64,000 bases of DNA from Tridacna crocea (GCA_943736015.1 OX031061.1:57356192-57420191); one strand, 5' to 3'; positions 32,490 through 44,145 are shown, counted from the first letter of the stretch. The notes: generated by a model from the sequence alone, not told the origin. Numbers and translations: made by a program.

Positions 32490-32612
32490 GGGATTTAACT
32501 CTAAACCAAAAAATCCTTGTTTTTCATAACAACTTAAACACAGGGCTTATGAAAATACTGTCGGAAAAAGAGGAAATGCCTGACAAAACTTTCAAAGATG
32601 AATTCTTTGATT
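32490..32612 (+). mobile_element. hpA fragment
   Basis: ttaactctaaaccaaaaaatcc..gaaaatactgtcgg, no right half. Confidence 0.5.
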
Positions 32613-32837
32613 TAATCCTTTACTGCACTGTGCTGCCTTTTAGCAACCTTGAAAAAGGCAGTTGGAAACATCGTGGGAAAAGAAGATAATGCTGGTAACC
32701 AGCATTTTCTCCTTTTGCCACAATGTTTTCTACCCTGTGAAGGATAAATTTTTACGTTTTGAGTAACATCTAATTTGTAGTCTGAAAATGCTATCAATTT
32801 GGACTAGTCTTAAATCTTGTTGTTTGGTAAAGATTAA
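32612..32837 (+). mobile_element. hpA MITE, complete
   Basis: TTAA both ends; core gaagataatgctggtaaccagc. Confidence 0.85.
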
Positions 32838-32849
32838 AACCATGCTGCT

Positions 32850-33235
32850 TTCTGACAATGCTTTTACCTAATTGGGACGAGTTTTAATATTTGTCATTTG
32901 GTAAAGAAATGAAATACTTACATGACTGTCATAACCTGCATTTTCTCAAGTTCTCACACTGTTTTCATAAGTATTTTTATTCAAGGTTGTTAAAACTTTT
33001 TTCCTATGGATTGTGTGATAAATGATACATGATACATGAAAACGTGAAAATACTTTGTGGGCAAAAAGAGAAACTTACTGTTACAAGCAATTTCTTCATT
33101 AGCAAATAGTGTCTTCAACAATGGTCAGTTACTAGACCCTTTACTAAACAATCCCATGTTCTAATGACCTTTAAGAACGAGCCTTTGTTGGAAAAGAAGA
33201 CATCACTGATGACCAGCATTAAAATCAAGTCAACT
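32850..33235. mobile_element. Cluster of hpA fragments
   Basis: A long arm (atgcttttacctaattggg..ttggtaaag, 32855-32908), a right half (tgcattttctcaagttctc..gtgtgataa, 32938-33022) and a short arm with part of the stem (ctttactaaacaatccc..ttggaaaag, 33137-33225). Confidence 0.5.
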
Positions 33236-33244
33236 GAGCTGCAT

Positions 33245-33474
33245 TTAACTCTTTACCACACAATCCCGATTTTTAACGACCCCTGCGGAAGAGGCCTTTT
33301 GAAAACATTAAGGGAAAAGGAGAAAATGCTGGTAACCAGCATTTTCTCCTTTTCCCTTAATGTTTTCTTACCTATCAAAGACAAGTACCGTTACCGGAGA
33401 CACATTTGAATTGTCATCTGCAAATGCTTTCAATTTGGACAAGTTTTCATTTTCATCGTGTGGTAAAGAGTTAA
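33245..33474 (+). mobile_element. hpA MITE with mirrored stem mutation
   Basis: TTAA both ends. The stem has cattaaggg on the left and cccttaatg on the right where other copies have cattgtggg and cccacaatg. Confidence 0.9.
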
Positions 33475-33539
33475 ATCATCGTCTGCAAATGCTTTCACCA
33501 CAGAAAAGTCTTAAGTTTTGTCAATTGCTATGAAGTTAA
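33475..33539 (+). mobile_element. Solo hpA long arm
   Basis: atcgtctgcaaatgctttc..tgctatgaagttaa directly after the right TTAA of the previous copy. Confidence 0.6.
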
Positions 33540-33647
33540 CCGTCAAAGCACTAGATAATTCCAATGGACATTTTCAGTCTAGAAATAAGAAGCCAATAAT
33601 TTACAATGTCAAGGCTGTGTTTGACTAAAGCACATTTCAGCCAAGCA

Positions 33648-33714
33648 GACAGTGTACATAAAAATTAGACTGCAGGTTCTGTGCAGTCTGATCCTGATCT
33701 ACACTGGCTATAAA
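33648..33714. repeat. famD palindrome, aged
   Basis: gacagtgtacat..attagactgca faces tgcagtctgatcctgatctacactg. Confidence 0.6.
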
Positions 33715-33779
33715 GGCAACAGTAGTTGTGAAGGGCATTTTGGGGCTAAAACTGAAGTCATCCTGCAGTGGTTCATGAG

Positions 33780-34008
33780 TTAACTCTTTACCAAACGACA
33801 AAGTTTTAGACTGGTCCAACTTGAAAGCATTTCCAGACAACAAAATAACAGTGACTGGAAATTTGAAATTTCCTTTAGGAAGAGAAGAAAATATTGTGGG
33901 AAAAGGAGAAAATGCTGATTACCAGCATTTTCTCCTTTTCCCACAATGTTTTCAGAAGGCTTCTTTCACAGGGTCGTTAAAAGTCGGGATTGGTTGGGAA
34001 AGGTTTAA
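33780..34008 (-). mobile_element. hpA MITE, complete
   Basis: TTAA both ends; core gctgattaccagc. Confidence 0.9.
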
Positions 34009-34204
34009 TCCCTAGCTATCAGATTGTGGCAGACATTAATGTCAACTGTGGCATCTCCCATGTCAGCTTCCACTACACTGGACATATCTATAATTCCATC
34101 TGTGATATCTGAAACAATCTTTTATACCATTATCATGTTTGACATCTTAAAGGTATAAGCTCAAAACGTTTCCATGATATAATTCAATTCAACATCTTAC
34201 TGTG

Positions 34205-34433
34205 TTAACCCATTACCACACAATCCCTACTTTTGACGCCCCTGAGAAAGAATCCTTTTGAAAACACTGTGGGAAAAGGAGAAAATGCTGGTAACCAGCA
34301 TTTTCTCCTTTTCCCACAGTGTTTTCTACCCTTCCCAGAACAAATTTCAATTTTTCAATCAACTTTATTTTGTCATCTGCAAATGCTTTCAATTTGAACC
34401 AGTCTAAAATTTTGTTGTGTGGTAAAGAGTTAA
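34205..34433 (+). mobile_element. hpA MITE, reference copy
   Basis: 229 bp including TTAA on both sides. The inverted ends CCCATTACCACACAA and CTCTTTACCACACAA (right end, complement) differ at two bases. Between them: short arm (about 45 bp: acttttgacgcccctgag), palindrome 34258-34324 with a one-base centre, and long arm (about 100 bp: ttttgtcatctgcaaatgc, gaaccagtctaaaatttt). The stem contains the pair cactgtggg/cccacagtg on both sides. The TTAA duplication and CCC..GGG-type ends are typical of the piggyBac superfamily. The element is non-coding. Confidence 0.92.
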
Positions 34434-34584
34434 ACAAGTACATGTTTATGGTAAATAAGACAAAATACTTAGAGAACACGGATTTACATGAAGAGCATAA
34501 AGTATGCAGAAAAAGCAAACACTGATATAAAGAGGTAGAGATAACAGTAATATTAAACTAGAAGAACTAATACAGGTACGTGCT

Positions 34585-34810
34585 TTCACCCTTTACCACA
34601 TGGCAAAATTTTAGACCTAACCAAATTCAAAGCATGTTCAAACAATTTTTTAGTACCTAAATTGAAATAAAATTTCTTTGAAAAGAAGAGTACTTTGTGG
34701 GAAAAGGAGAAAATGCTGGTTACCAGCATTTTCTTCTTTTCCCACAATGTTTTAAAAAAGGCTTCGTCCTCAGGGTTGTTAAAAGTCGTCATTGTATGGT
34801 AAAGGGTTAA
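34585..34810 (-). mobile_element. hpA MITE
   Basis: Left TTCA, right TTAA; core intact apart from cttctt on the right arm. Confidence 0.85.
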
Positions 34811-36469
34811 GCACAAGCAAATTTCTTAATGACGTGACACAATAAATAAATTTACTTAGGTTATTAATAACTGTTGCTGAAGTTCCTGTTAAAAGGTTAA
34901 TGAATTTGTGTTCATTCGGCCAAGAATAATTGTAAAGTTTAGGATACTGTTGACGTAAATGCATGAGTATATATTGGGCAAGAAATGGAATTCATCTTCA
35001 ATTATATTTTGATTACAAAATGCTCAGTTTAGTCCAACACTAAAATAACTTTGCCAAAAGCAACCCTCCAGTCACCTTTCACCTTTGAGCTACTGGGGCT
35101 CAGCCCTTTCAGTTTGGAACAGTCTGAAATTTCATAGTATATGACTTGTTTTTAAGACAATGAAGCAAAGAGGAGCTTGCTTTTAAGAAGTATTTATTAA
35201 TTGTTCCCACTGGAGATGTATTCTGGTCTGGTAGGTACACTGTGAAATCTTATAAAATATTGGAAGCCAAAACAACCCTTTGTCATCTTTCTCTTCATGA
35301 TATCTGCTTAAAATTAAAGTTGCCTAAATTACCTTAGTTTAGTTTAAACATATTTATTTTACATCAACTGAGAAACAAGTTCTCACAACTTACACTAATC
35401 TCTCTCTATTCTGCTTCCTGAGAACTACACCAGTATTCGTGCTGAATGTGTGTGCCAATGAAAAATCCAAAAGTAGACACCCGTTCCCAGGTATCAAACT
35501 CATGACTTACTTTATTACCTTCTATGGATTCCACTTAATTGCAACCCTGTTAATGGCTATTTTTGGTTATCAGCAATAAATAGTCCAGCACTGATCTTTT
35601 TCTTGTTAATTCAACTGCTTTTTAATGGTTCATTGAAATCCTGATAATGGAAAATTTCTGTTTTCTGCAAAAAAACTCTTCAATTTATTCAACACTTTGA
35701 TGCGAAATATCTGTGACAACTGACCTTACAATTAAGGGGATTGGAGAAAGTACTGCTGAAAGAAACTTTGGGCCTATACCTATCATCATAGTAAATATTA
35801 CATGGTTTGAAAAATGTGGATGTTCCTCCGACTCCAATGCCGATATCCGTGAAAGTGCAATAGCTCCGTCTGGACTAAGTAAGGAAACTTAATGCGCTTT
35901 TAGTCAAAACCATGACTTCAGGCAACTACATTATTGTGGCTGTCTCTCAAGAGGTAATGCACTAACCCATTCCCTATTATCTTGTCATTACTAATCTGAT
36001 ACAAATTTAAAACAGTTTTAGATTGCATAATTGTTTGAGGAAGGGTTGTTCCTCCTTTTGTAATGGTTTTAAAGATAATATCTACTCCATCCATGCTTTA
36101 ATTGTTAACATTTATAATCTTATTGTCAGATGTCATTTCAGAAGGCCCGCCCTGTAATTGCCAGTGATGTTAAGTGAACCAAACCCATGAACAGTGAAGC
36201 TCTGACAAATACCATGTGACCATGGCACACAGGTCACATGACCTGAAAGAAGTATTATTTCAGCTGTCTCCGACATGAAAATAAGGTATACAGATACGGT
36301 CCAAATGCCTTCAATTAGCCTGGTCAGATATTTGTTTATTTTTGTAAGTTAAAAACACATTTCACAATAAAATTGTCCTGATAACAAAATGTTAGACAGG
36401 CAAGCAACGTAACTAATATGTGACTGTCAAAATCATCTGGGCACTCATTCACTTGCATTTGAGAAAAAA
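34811..36469. other. Longest stretch poor in repeats
   Basis: About 1.6 kb with only a short hpA-like arm (cagtttggaacagtctgaaattt, 35117-35140) and a possible SINE type d fragment (caggtatcaaactcatgac, 35490-35508). No coding exon recognised. A candidate for host single-copy sequence. Confidence 0.4.
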
Positions 36470-36628
36470 ATAAATGTTAGATTATGACAAATTTAATGTA
36501 GCTTAAGTAATGATACTTGACTTTGAATGGGTAGGAAACATTGTGGGAAAAGGAGAAAATGCTGGAAACCAGCATTTTCTCCTTTCCCTACAATGTTTTC
36601 AAGAGGGTGTCATCCACTGCGTCATTAA
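36470..36628 (-). mobile_element. hpA MITE, partly decayed
   Basis: gggtaggaaacattgtggg, core atgctggaaaccagc, right end shortened, TTAA shared with the next. Confidence 0.65.
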
Positions 36629-36791
36629 CTCTTTACCAAACAACATAATTTTAGATGAATCCAATTGGAAGCATTTGCAGACAACAAAATAAATTCAATT
36701 CAAATAGTGAATTGTTTTGGGAAGGGAAGTATTTTCAGAAGGCTTCATTGTTCTGGACATGAAAATTAGGGAATGTTTGGAAAATGGTTGA
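36625..36791 (-). mobile_element. hpA MITE lacking the hairpin
   Basis: Full long arm to gttttgggaaggga, then directly gtattttcagaaggc; the palindrome is deleted. Confidence 0.75.
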
Positions 36792-37218
36792 AAAACCAAA
36801 CTGAGAGGTTTTATATGTAAAGCATCTCTTTGATGCACGATACAAGCAAGTTATTTTATAATAATGCAACCATACAGAACTTTTGTCTGATGTTCAATTA
36901 AACCTTGAGGTAGAATACTCCTTTGACATGCAGAAAAATGACCATCAGCAAAATACTTCAACCCAGATCACCTTGCGCAGACTTGACCTGCATTGCCACT
37001 TTTTGTAGATGCATTTAGCCCTCTTTTCACAAAGCATGGCTCATTTCAAATGCTTTCTAAAACAGTCCCATTGGAATTCCGCAAGCATAATGAAAATATG
37101 GCAGAGCTCAGCTGTTTCCGGACAGACTTCAATCTTGTACAGAAAATGAGTGGGTGGCTTTTCTTGATTGCTGGTAAACAGTGAATTTCTGAATTTTGCC
37201 ATACATAAAGTAACCCCC
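36792..37218. other. No recognisable feature
   Basis: A 63-codon frame at 36993-37184 has no recognisable domain. Confidence 0.4.
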
Positions 37219-37403
37219 TTGACCCTTAACTATGTAATCAAGAGTTTTAACAACCCTTAAGAAAGAAGGCTCTTTAAAACAATATTGGAAAAAGAGCTAA
37301 TGCTGGTAACCAAAAAACATCATTTGAATCGCATTTTTTCCATCATCTGCACATGCTTACAGTTTTGTTGGGCCAAAATCTTTGCCATGCAGTAAAGAGT
37401 TAA
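37219..37403 (+). mobile_element. hpA MITE, right stem deleted
   Basis: Left TTGA, ggtaaccaaaaaacatc marks the loss of the right stem, right TTAA. Confidence 0.7.
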
Positions 37404-37654
37404 CAAACTGTGCAACAGCAGTATATCTTTATTTCTTAAGTCCTTTTACAATAACTGTTGTCAGTGTTCGGGTGATATTTTTTTTTTCTTAATAAATCTT
37501 GTGATGAATATATTTGTAAACCTTGCAATACAGCTTGTAATAAGTATTAATCTGTAAAATCTGAATTGAAATATTTGAGTTATTGCTATTTAAAAGTTAC
37601 AAAGAAAGTAACAAAGTATATGACAGTATTGGTTCAAAATCTGAATGCACATTC

Positions 37655-38825
37655 TGCAATAAGTCGGAGACCTTCAAGAGCCAAAGCAATCAGTCCCACA
37701 ATCTGTGAGGTATTCTTCCATAAGATTTTGTAGCAATCAGTCCCACAACCTGTGAGGCATTCTTTCATGAGAGCTTGTAGCAATCTGTCTGACAATCTGT
37801 GACATACTCTTCCATGAGATTTTGAAGCAATCAGTCCCACAACCTGTGAGGCACTCTTCCAAGAGATTTTGTAGCAATCAGTCCCACAATTTATGACATA
37901 CTCTTCCATGAGATTTTGTAGCAATTAGTTTCACAATCCGTGAGGTATTCCTTCATGAGATTTTGTAGCAATCAGTCCCACAATCTGTGAGGTACTCTTC
38001 AAAGAGATTTTGTAGCAATCAGTCCCACAATCCATGAAGCACTCTTCCATGAGATTTTGTAGCAATCAGTCCCACATTTGTGAGGTACTATTCCCAAGAG
38101 ATTTTGTAGCAATAAGTCTAACAATCTGTGAGTCATTCTTTCATGACAGTTTGTAACAATCGGTCCCACAATCTGTGAGGTACTCTAGGTACTCTTCCAA
38201 TACATATTGCAGCAATCAGTCCCACAATCCATGAGGCACTCTTCTATGAGATTTTGTGGCAATAAGTCCCACAATCTGTAAGGTACCCTTCCATGAGATT
38301 TTGTAGTAATCAGTTCCACAATCTGTGAGGCATACTTCCATGAGATTTTGTAGCAATCAGTCCAACAATCTGTGAGGCATTCTTTCATGAGATTCTGTAG
38401 CAATCAGTCCAACAATCAGTGAGGTATTCTTTCATGAGATTCTGTAGCAATCAGTCCAACAATCTTTGAGGTACACTTCCATGAGATTTTGTAGTAATCA
38501 GTCCAACAATCTGTGAGGTATTCTTTCATGAGACATTGCAACCAGTCCCACAATCTGTGAGGTATTCTTCCATGAGATTTTGTAGCAATCAGTCCCACAA
38601 TCTGTGAGGCATTATTCTATTACATATTGTAGGAATCAGTCCCACAGTCTGTGAGGTATTCATCATGAGATTTTGTACCAATTAGTCCCACAGTATGTGG
38701 GGCATTCTTCTTTTAGATATTTTAGCAAACAGTCCTATATTCTATGAGGCATCCTTCCATGAGATTTTTTATTAATAAGTCGCACAATCTGCAAGCCATT
38801 CTTCTATGAGATTTTCTACTGTGAA
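37655..38825. repeat. Minisatellite array TR2, 47 bp unit
   Basis: About 25 units of gagattttgtagcaatcagt + cccacaatctgtgagg + attcttccat, with several 44-48 bp variants. Because 47 is not a multiple of three, a minus-strand frame runs through all three phases, yet stays open for 60 to 96 codons in places (37634-37924, 38185-38403, 38416-38598). No start context, cysteine pattern or family supports a protein. Confidence 0.9.
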
Positions 38826-38993
38826 GGAAAGCAGCTGTCTGATACTACAGCATTTGCTTGCTAGTAGTAGGCATTGATATTTTCAGATGTATAGATAGAT
38901 TGTAAGTAGTATTGGTAAAGCAGGTTTCATGTGAAAGCAGGTTTCATGTGAAAAGTAACTAACTGAACACATTCCTATCATTTCTTGCCCTGA

Positions 38994-39202
38994 TCTCTTT
39001 ACCACCTAGCAAATCACAACTTTTAACGAGCCTGAGGGATGCCTTTGAAAACACTGTGAGAAAAGGAGAAAATGCTTATAACCAGAAATTTCTCCTTTTC
39101 CTAAATGTTTTCTGCTCTATCTAAAGCTAAATTTATTATGTCATCTGCAAATGCTTTCAATTTAGTCTCGACCACAAATTTTGTAGTTTGGTAAAAAGTT
39201 GA
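38994..39202 (+). mobile_element. hpA MITE, aged
   Basis: ctctttaccacctagcaaatc; core gcttataaccagaaat; right TTGA. Confidence 0.7.
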
Positions 39203-39405
39203 CCATTTACCAAACAAGGAAAATCTGGAGCAGTGAAAACCGAAAGCATTAATTTTTTTCATACCACATAATCAAACACCACCATATTTTGGGAAAAGTA
39301 GAAAATTCTGGTCACCAGCATTTTTTCCTTTTCCCCAACAGTATTTTAAAAAACTGCTCACCTGTGGTGTGGTAATCAAAAGACAGAATTTTTGAGAAAG
39401 GGTGA
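39199..39405 (-). mobile_element. hpA MITE, aged, tandem
   Basis: Starts in the same ttga; core gtagaaaattctggtcaccagc; right end diverged. Confidence 0.6.
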
Positions 39406-39744
39406 AGCTCATTTTTGCCAGAAAAAAACTGATCTAATAATAACCTGAACGAGTTCAAAATGAATTCACCATGTGAAAAATTGACTGCCAACATTGATGT
39501 AGGGTCAGCCTAAACTTCTCTCCTGCTGACAGATTGAGATTATTTTCTTGTATCATCATGGTTGATATCATTTAAGTTTCAGAACGATTTACCTCTTTGA
39601 AAGTGAGGGCATTTTGTGCACAGTGCAGACCAAGATTGCAAAGAAATTGCCATGTAGATTTGAACAAGTTGTTTGAAATCTGATCAACCCTTTGAAATAT
39701 CTTCTGAAACATTAATTTGCTTGTTTCGTATCAGACCCTAGTAT

Positions 39745-39890
39745 TATCTAAAAGACAATTTTAGACTGGTCCAAATTGAAAGCACTTGTAGATGACAAAA
39801 TAAACCTAAATCAAAACTGAAATTACCAGCTTCATTTCTTTTTGTTTTCCACTATGTTTTTACTCTACTGAAAACTGAAATCACCAGTTA
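39745..39890 (-). mobile_element. hpA fragment
   Basis: gacaattttagactggtcc..gacaaaataaacc, core reduced to attaccagc. Confidence 0.5.
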
Positions 39891-40114
39891 ACCCATTACC
39901 ACATAATCCCTACTTTTGACTACCCTGAAAGAAGCCTTTAGAAAACATTGTGGGAAATGGAGAAAATGCTGGTAACCAGCATTTTCTCCTTTTCCCACAA
40001 TGTTTTCTACCCTTCCCAAATCAAATTTCGATTTTTTCGTCACATTTATTTTGTAGTCTGCAAATACTTTCGATTTGGTCAAACCTAAAATTTTGTCATC
40101 TGGTAATGAGTTAA
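39888..40114 (+). mobile_element. hpA MITE, complete
   Basis: TTAA both ends; inner stem perfect. Confidence 0.9.
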
Positions 40115-40190
40115 GCAACATTTATTTTGTTGTCTGCAAATGCTTTCAGTTTAAACTGTTTCAAATTTTTGTTCTTTGCTAATGAGTTAA
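40115..40190 (+). mobile_element. Solo hpA long arm
   Basis: acatttattttgttgtctgc..gctaatgagttaa immediately after a complete copy, as at 33475. Confidence 0.6.
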
Positions 40191-41038
40191 AACCACAATA
40201 AAGCCAAATAATAGGTAATTTTCACCATTTATAACTAAAAAATACAGCGGATTACCAATCACAATCACACAATATAATTATAAGATCAGCAAAAACCCGA
40301 ACATGTCAGTTACTGCACTGGTTGCTATGATATACATGTGCGAAAATGCATGGAGAAGTCTTTTCTTATTTTGATGTAATAAACTCTTCTTGTGCTGATG
40401 ATAACAATCAGCCTGTGTCGTAGTTTCTGTTTATAATGTAGATAAACTTGGGTTTTCAAGCCTGGAATGGGAACAAAACAATCAAGTGAATGAAAGTTTT
40501 GTTTTGACGCATTGAATTATCACATGGTGTTTACGTCACTATTACGTCACTGCAGAGATTTACAACAAAAAGTAGGCTATTCTTCGGCAATCTTTGATGT
40601 AAACAAACAGATCGGCATGGTAGGATCTGTTTGAGTTTCAAAACTCTTTTTTCTGCCATTGACTGAAACTTTTATGAACTGCAGCTTTATATAATTAACA
40701 TTACAGTCATAAAAATCACCATATTTTCACAAGGTAAAAATAATGAAATTTACTTTTATTCCTCCCGCCCCCCCACCTTTTACAGCTAATAAGCCCTATA
40801 GCACTAAAAAGATAAGGCTATTTGACATGAATATGTTTGTTGTTCTTTCCTCACATGTAATTATAATTAGCTTCCTTCCATGGTGTTTTGAGATTCAGCA
40901 GATACCTACCAGCTATAAATATTTACAGAATTAAATCAACCTTGCACAATAAATTCTGGAAACCAATGCCAAACCAGTTGTGAAAATGAACCAAACTTCA
41001 AAGAGACAAGCTCAAATGGCTGCCGACAGATTGCCAAT
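40191..41038. other. No recognisable feature
   Basis: No repeat shared with the rest of the window. The frame at 40743-40934 begins in a C-rich run and has no known domain. Confidence 0.4.
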
Positions 41039-41266
41039 GTAACCCTTTACTATACAAGTAAACTTTCAACATGTCTAACTTGAGAGCATTTGCAGATAAC
41101 AATAAACAAGTGGCCTAAATGATGAAATTTGTCTTTGATAGAGAGAAAACATTGTGGGAAAAGGAGAAAATGCTTGTTACCAGCATTTTCTCTTTTTCCC
41201 ATAATGTTTTCCAAACCCCTCCCTCTCAGTGTTGTTAAAACCGAGGAATGTTTGGTAAAGGGTTAA
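41039..41266 (-). mobile_element. hpA MITE
   Basis: Left GTAA, right TTAA; core gcttgttaccagc. Confidence 0.85.
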
Positions 41267-41404
41267 TCAAGTAAGCAAAAAGGTTAGTTAATCAACTCCA
41301 TCCATGTGATGAAATTTCTCAACCATCTCTGGTTTAGAATTTTAAGAAAACATTGCAGTCTACCGAAAAAACTGCAAATGATGGATTTTTAATGGCTTCT
41401 TGGC

Positions 41405-41825
41405 TTAACTCTTTACCATATAATTTCAATTTCAACACTGATAAGGAATCTGTATGGACTGAGCCCCTGAAGCTCAGTCGGTAGAGTGCAGGACTTGAGA
41501 ACAGGGAATCGAGGGTTCAACTCCTGGCTACAACCCTTGGCTCGGCAAATTTCTTTCCAGGGACTGATGATAGTCACTACAACAGGATTCATTCCTCTCC
41601 CGCCGCTGACCACTGTTTCTAAGATGATTATATGGGAAAGCAGCCAGTGGCTTAAAAAGGGTTGTGCAGAGTGCTGGTAAAGAGAATCCAAGAAAGCATG
41701 GACAGGTGCACTGATCACTGTGATATAACTGAAATAATGTATATAAATAATAACAAAAAACAGCGATAAACACCATACAATCAATCAATTAATCTTATAC
41801 TTTATGGCAACTGGTAAAGGGTTAG
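41405..41825 (+). mobile_element. hpA MITE remnant split by a SINE
   Basis: Short arm TTAActctttaccatataat..ctgataagg on the left; only gcaactggtaaagggttag on the right. Confidence 0.6.
41461..41794 (+). mobile_element. tRNA-derived SINE, type a, best copy
   Basis: gaagctcagtcggtagagtg (A box), cgagggttcaactcc (B box), ggctcggcaaatttc, ctgatgatagtcactac, gtgcactgatcactgtgatat, tail aacaccatacaatcaatc. Confidence 0.88.
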
Positions 41826-41848
41826 CATCTCTGAATCAAATTTTTCTA

Positions 41849-42075
41849 TTAAGCCTTTCCCAAACGACAAATTTTGGACTCTTCCAAACTGAAAAAGTTT
41901 GCAGACAACAATTTTAGATTCGGACAAAATGGCAAAAAGTTCTTAAAATGGGTAGAAAACACTGTGGGAAAAGGAGAAATTGCTCGTTATGAGCAATTTC
42001 TCCTTTTCCCATTGTGTTTTCAAAATACTTTTACTGCAGACATGTAAATCCAGGGCTTGTTTGGGAAAGAGTTAA
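41849..42075 (-). mobile_element. hpC MITE, complete
   Basis: TTAA both ends; gagaaattgctcgttatgagcaatttctc is a perfect inner palindrome. Confidence 0.88.
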
Positions 42076-42189
42076 TTTCATCTTGAATATTCCAGACAGT
42101 AAATAATGACACTTTTGCACATAATAAGAAAGATCTCAAAACCTTCAAGAGGAAATCTATTTCCTCCCGGCAGCAGACTTAAGTGTTGA

Positions 42190-42260
42190 AATCATTGTGG
42201 TAGAAGGAAACAAAACTTGTGACAAGCCACTTCTTTTGCCACAATTTTTTCACATAGTTA
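42190..42260. mobile_element. hp-type remnant
   Basis: aatcattgtggtagaagg..cttcttttgccacaat, hairpin much decayed. Confidence 0.4.
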
Positions 42261-42334
42261 CAGTGTAAGCTTATTTCTTGTTCATAATCATTATTTCAGT
42301 CGATTTTTTCAGTCTTTTGCTGCGTAATTTGGTT

Positions 42335-42560
42335 TAGGAAGGTTTTTCAATGCAGATTTGTGATGACCTTGGAAAAGAAGCCTTTTGAAAACATTGTGGG
42401 AAAAGGAGAAAATGCTGGTAACCAGCATTTTCTCCTTTTTCCACATTGTTTTTTACCCTATCAAAGAAAATGTGCACCATTTGAGCCACACTGAAATTGT
42501 CATCTGCAAATGCTTTCAATTTGGACAGGGCTAAAATTTTGTTGTTTGGTAACAAGTTAA
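42335..42560 (+). mobile_element. hpA MITE, left end diverged
   Basis: From gaccttggaaaagaagcc the element is clear; right TTAA 42557-42560. Confidence 0.8.
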
Positions 42561-42596
42561 AGCAGTTTTTGTCAGAGTACCTAGCACAGATAGGAA

Positions 42597-42662
42597 CATT
42601 GTAGATTCAGCACCAGACTGCATTTTCTGTACGGTCCAAGTTTGGTCTACACTGTCTGCACA
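42597..42662. repeat. famD palindrome, aged
   Basis: cattgtagattcagcaccag..tttggtctacactgtc. Confidence 0.5.
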
Positions 42663-43019
42663 AGTACTTCAGGTTCGGCATCACACAGGTTATTGTAAAT
42701 GAATGTAAAAGTCAATTATATTTTTAGGAAACAGATCTGTTTTTCCTATTTCTTCAAATCCATACTGGCTGAATGTTAGCTTTTCTGAAACCCAAGCTGT
42801 ATTTCCATGTGCTGCCAAGTTTTCCGTTCCGAGAGGGGAAAATTGCCAAATGAACTCGGAAAAATATGACATGTTTTCAAAAAAACATTGAATACATTCA
42901 ACACTTACCCTCCAACATTTGCAGCAGGCAGAGTCTCACTGATTTGCAATATGTCCCTTTTGATAGCCAGCATCTACTGTTTACTTACGGCGTGATAGTT
43001 GCAAGTAAAAGCCCAATTA

Positions 43020-43078
43020 ACTTCTTAACAAAATGACAAAATTTTAGACTCGTCCACATTTTCAGCTGTTACATATGG
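43020..43078 (-). mobile_element. hpA long-arm fragment
   Basis: aatgacaaaattttagactcg, cut by the next repeat. Confidence 0.5.
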
Positions 43079-43079
43079 C

Positions 43080-43262
43080 ATAAAATAAGGCGGAATAGGT
43101 TATTGTCCACACAAATAAAGTTTCAGGAAATTTTGTTTGATGGTATTGGAGATATTTTCCTGGATGGACGCATGGATGGACAGAAGGATAGTTGGAAACA
43201 CAGACAGACAGACAGAGAACGCTAAAAATACACCGTTCTGCATTTGGCGAGCGATAACAAGT
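43080..43262 (+). repeat. R1-like repeat
   Basis: gttattgtccacacaaataaag, ggatggacgcatggatgg, cagacagacagacag. Similar style to R1 but not the same sequence. Confidence 0.45.
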
Positions 43263-43318
43263 CTAAAATTTCTTCATTTGAAAAGAAGTTATGCTACTCT
43301 CATGGTTGCATATGTTTT

Positions 43319-43547
43319 TTAAACCTATTACCACACAATGACAACTTTTAACACCCCTGACAGAGATGGCTTATGAAAACATTGTGGGAAAAGGAGAAAA
43401 TGCTGGTTACCAGCATTTCCTCCTTTTCCCACAATGTTTTCTACCCTTCACAAAACAATTCTCAAAATTTCAGTCACTTTTTTTGTTATCTTCAAATGCT
43501 CTCAATTTGGATTAGTCTAACCTTAGTTGTCTGGGTAAATGGGTTAA
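43319..43547 (+). mobile_element. hpA MITE, complete
   Basis: TTAA both ends; centre base T, rare for this orientation. Confidence 0.88.
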
Positions 43548-43874
43548 AGGGCTTAAAAACATCTTGGGGGGGAAAAAGAGTTGATTTTGGTTTTCAGTAG
43601 GCTTACCATCGTGGTGCAGCCACTTACATACACTGCCAGCTGCAGATCAAACGTTTTTTTGGAAAAAATAGAACTAATGAAGAGCTTGTTCATAACAAGT
43701 TTTTTCTCCTTTTGTAACCATCTATTGCCACATATAAACTAACCCTCCATCCATGCTAATTATATGTACTTTAAAATGGATATTTCAAACGAAGTATGCT
43801 GTTAATTAATTTCCTATGGTAAGAAGTTAACATGTGAAGTGCTAACCACCAGATTTCTATATTTTAAGTTCAAA

Positions 43875-44085
43875 TTAACTCTTTACCACATCACAGATCC
43901 AAATTGGAAGCATTTCTAAAGGACATAGTAAATGTGGCACAAGTAACGGGCTTTTTCTGTAAAAGCTAAGGATACATTGTATTAAAAGAAGAAAATGCTG
44001 ATTACCAGCATTTTTTCCCACTATGTTTTCAAAAGTTTTCTTTCTCAGAATCATTACGACTAAAGATTGTTTGGTAAAAGTTTAA
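43875..44085 (-). mobile_element. hpA MITE, aged
   Basis: TTAA both ends; right stem lacks tctcctttt (gcattttttcccac). Confidence 0.75.
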
Positions 44086-44145
44086 TCTCCCAAAGACCTG
44101 TTTTGTTGCAAGGCTTTTATTGGACAAAATGTCCCGGCATAGCAG

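Noticed and set aside
34213-34518. Recurrent frames with the peptide GRVENTVGKGENAGYQHFLLF
   Set aside because: This is the translated hairpin of the hpA MITE and occurs in many copies on either strand; not a protein family.
37655-38825. CRISPR-like array
   Set aside because: The 47 bp units are directly joined without spacers; this is a minisatellite in a eukaryotic sequence.
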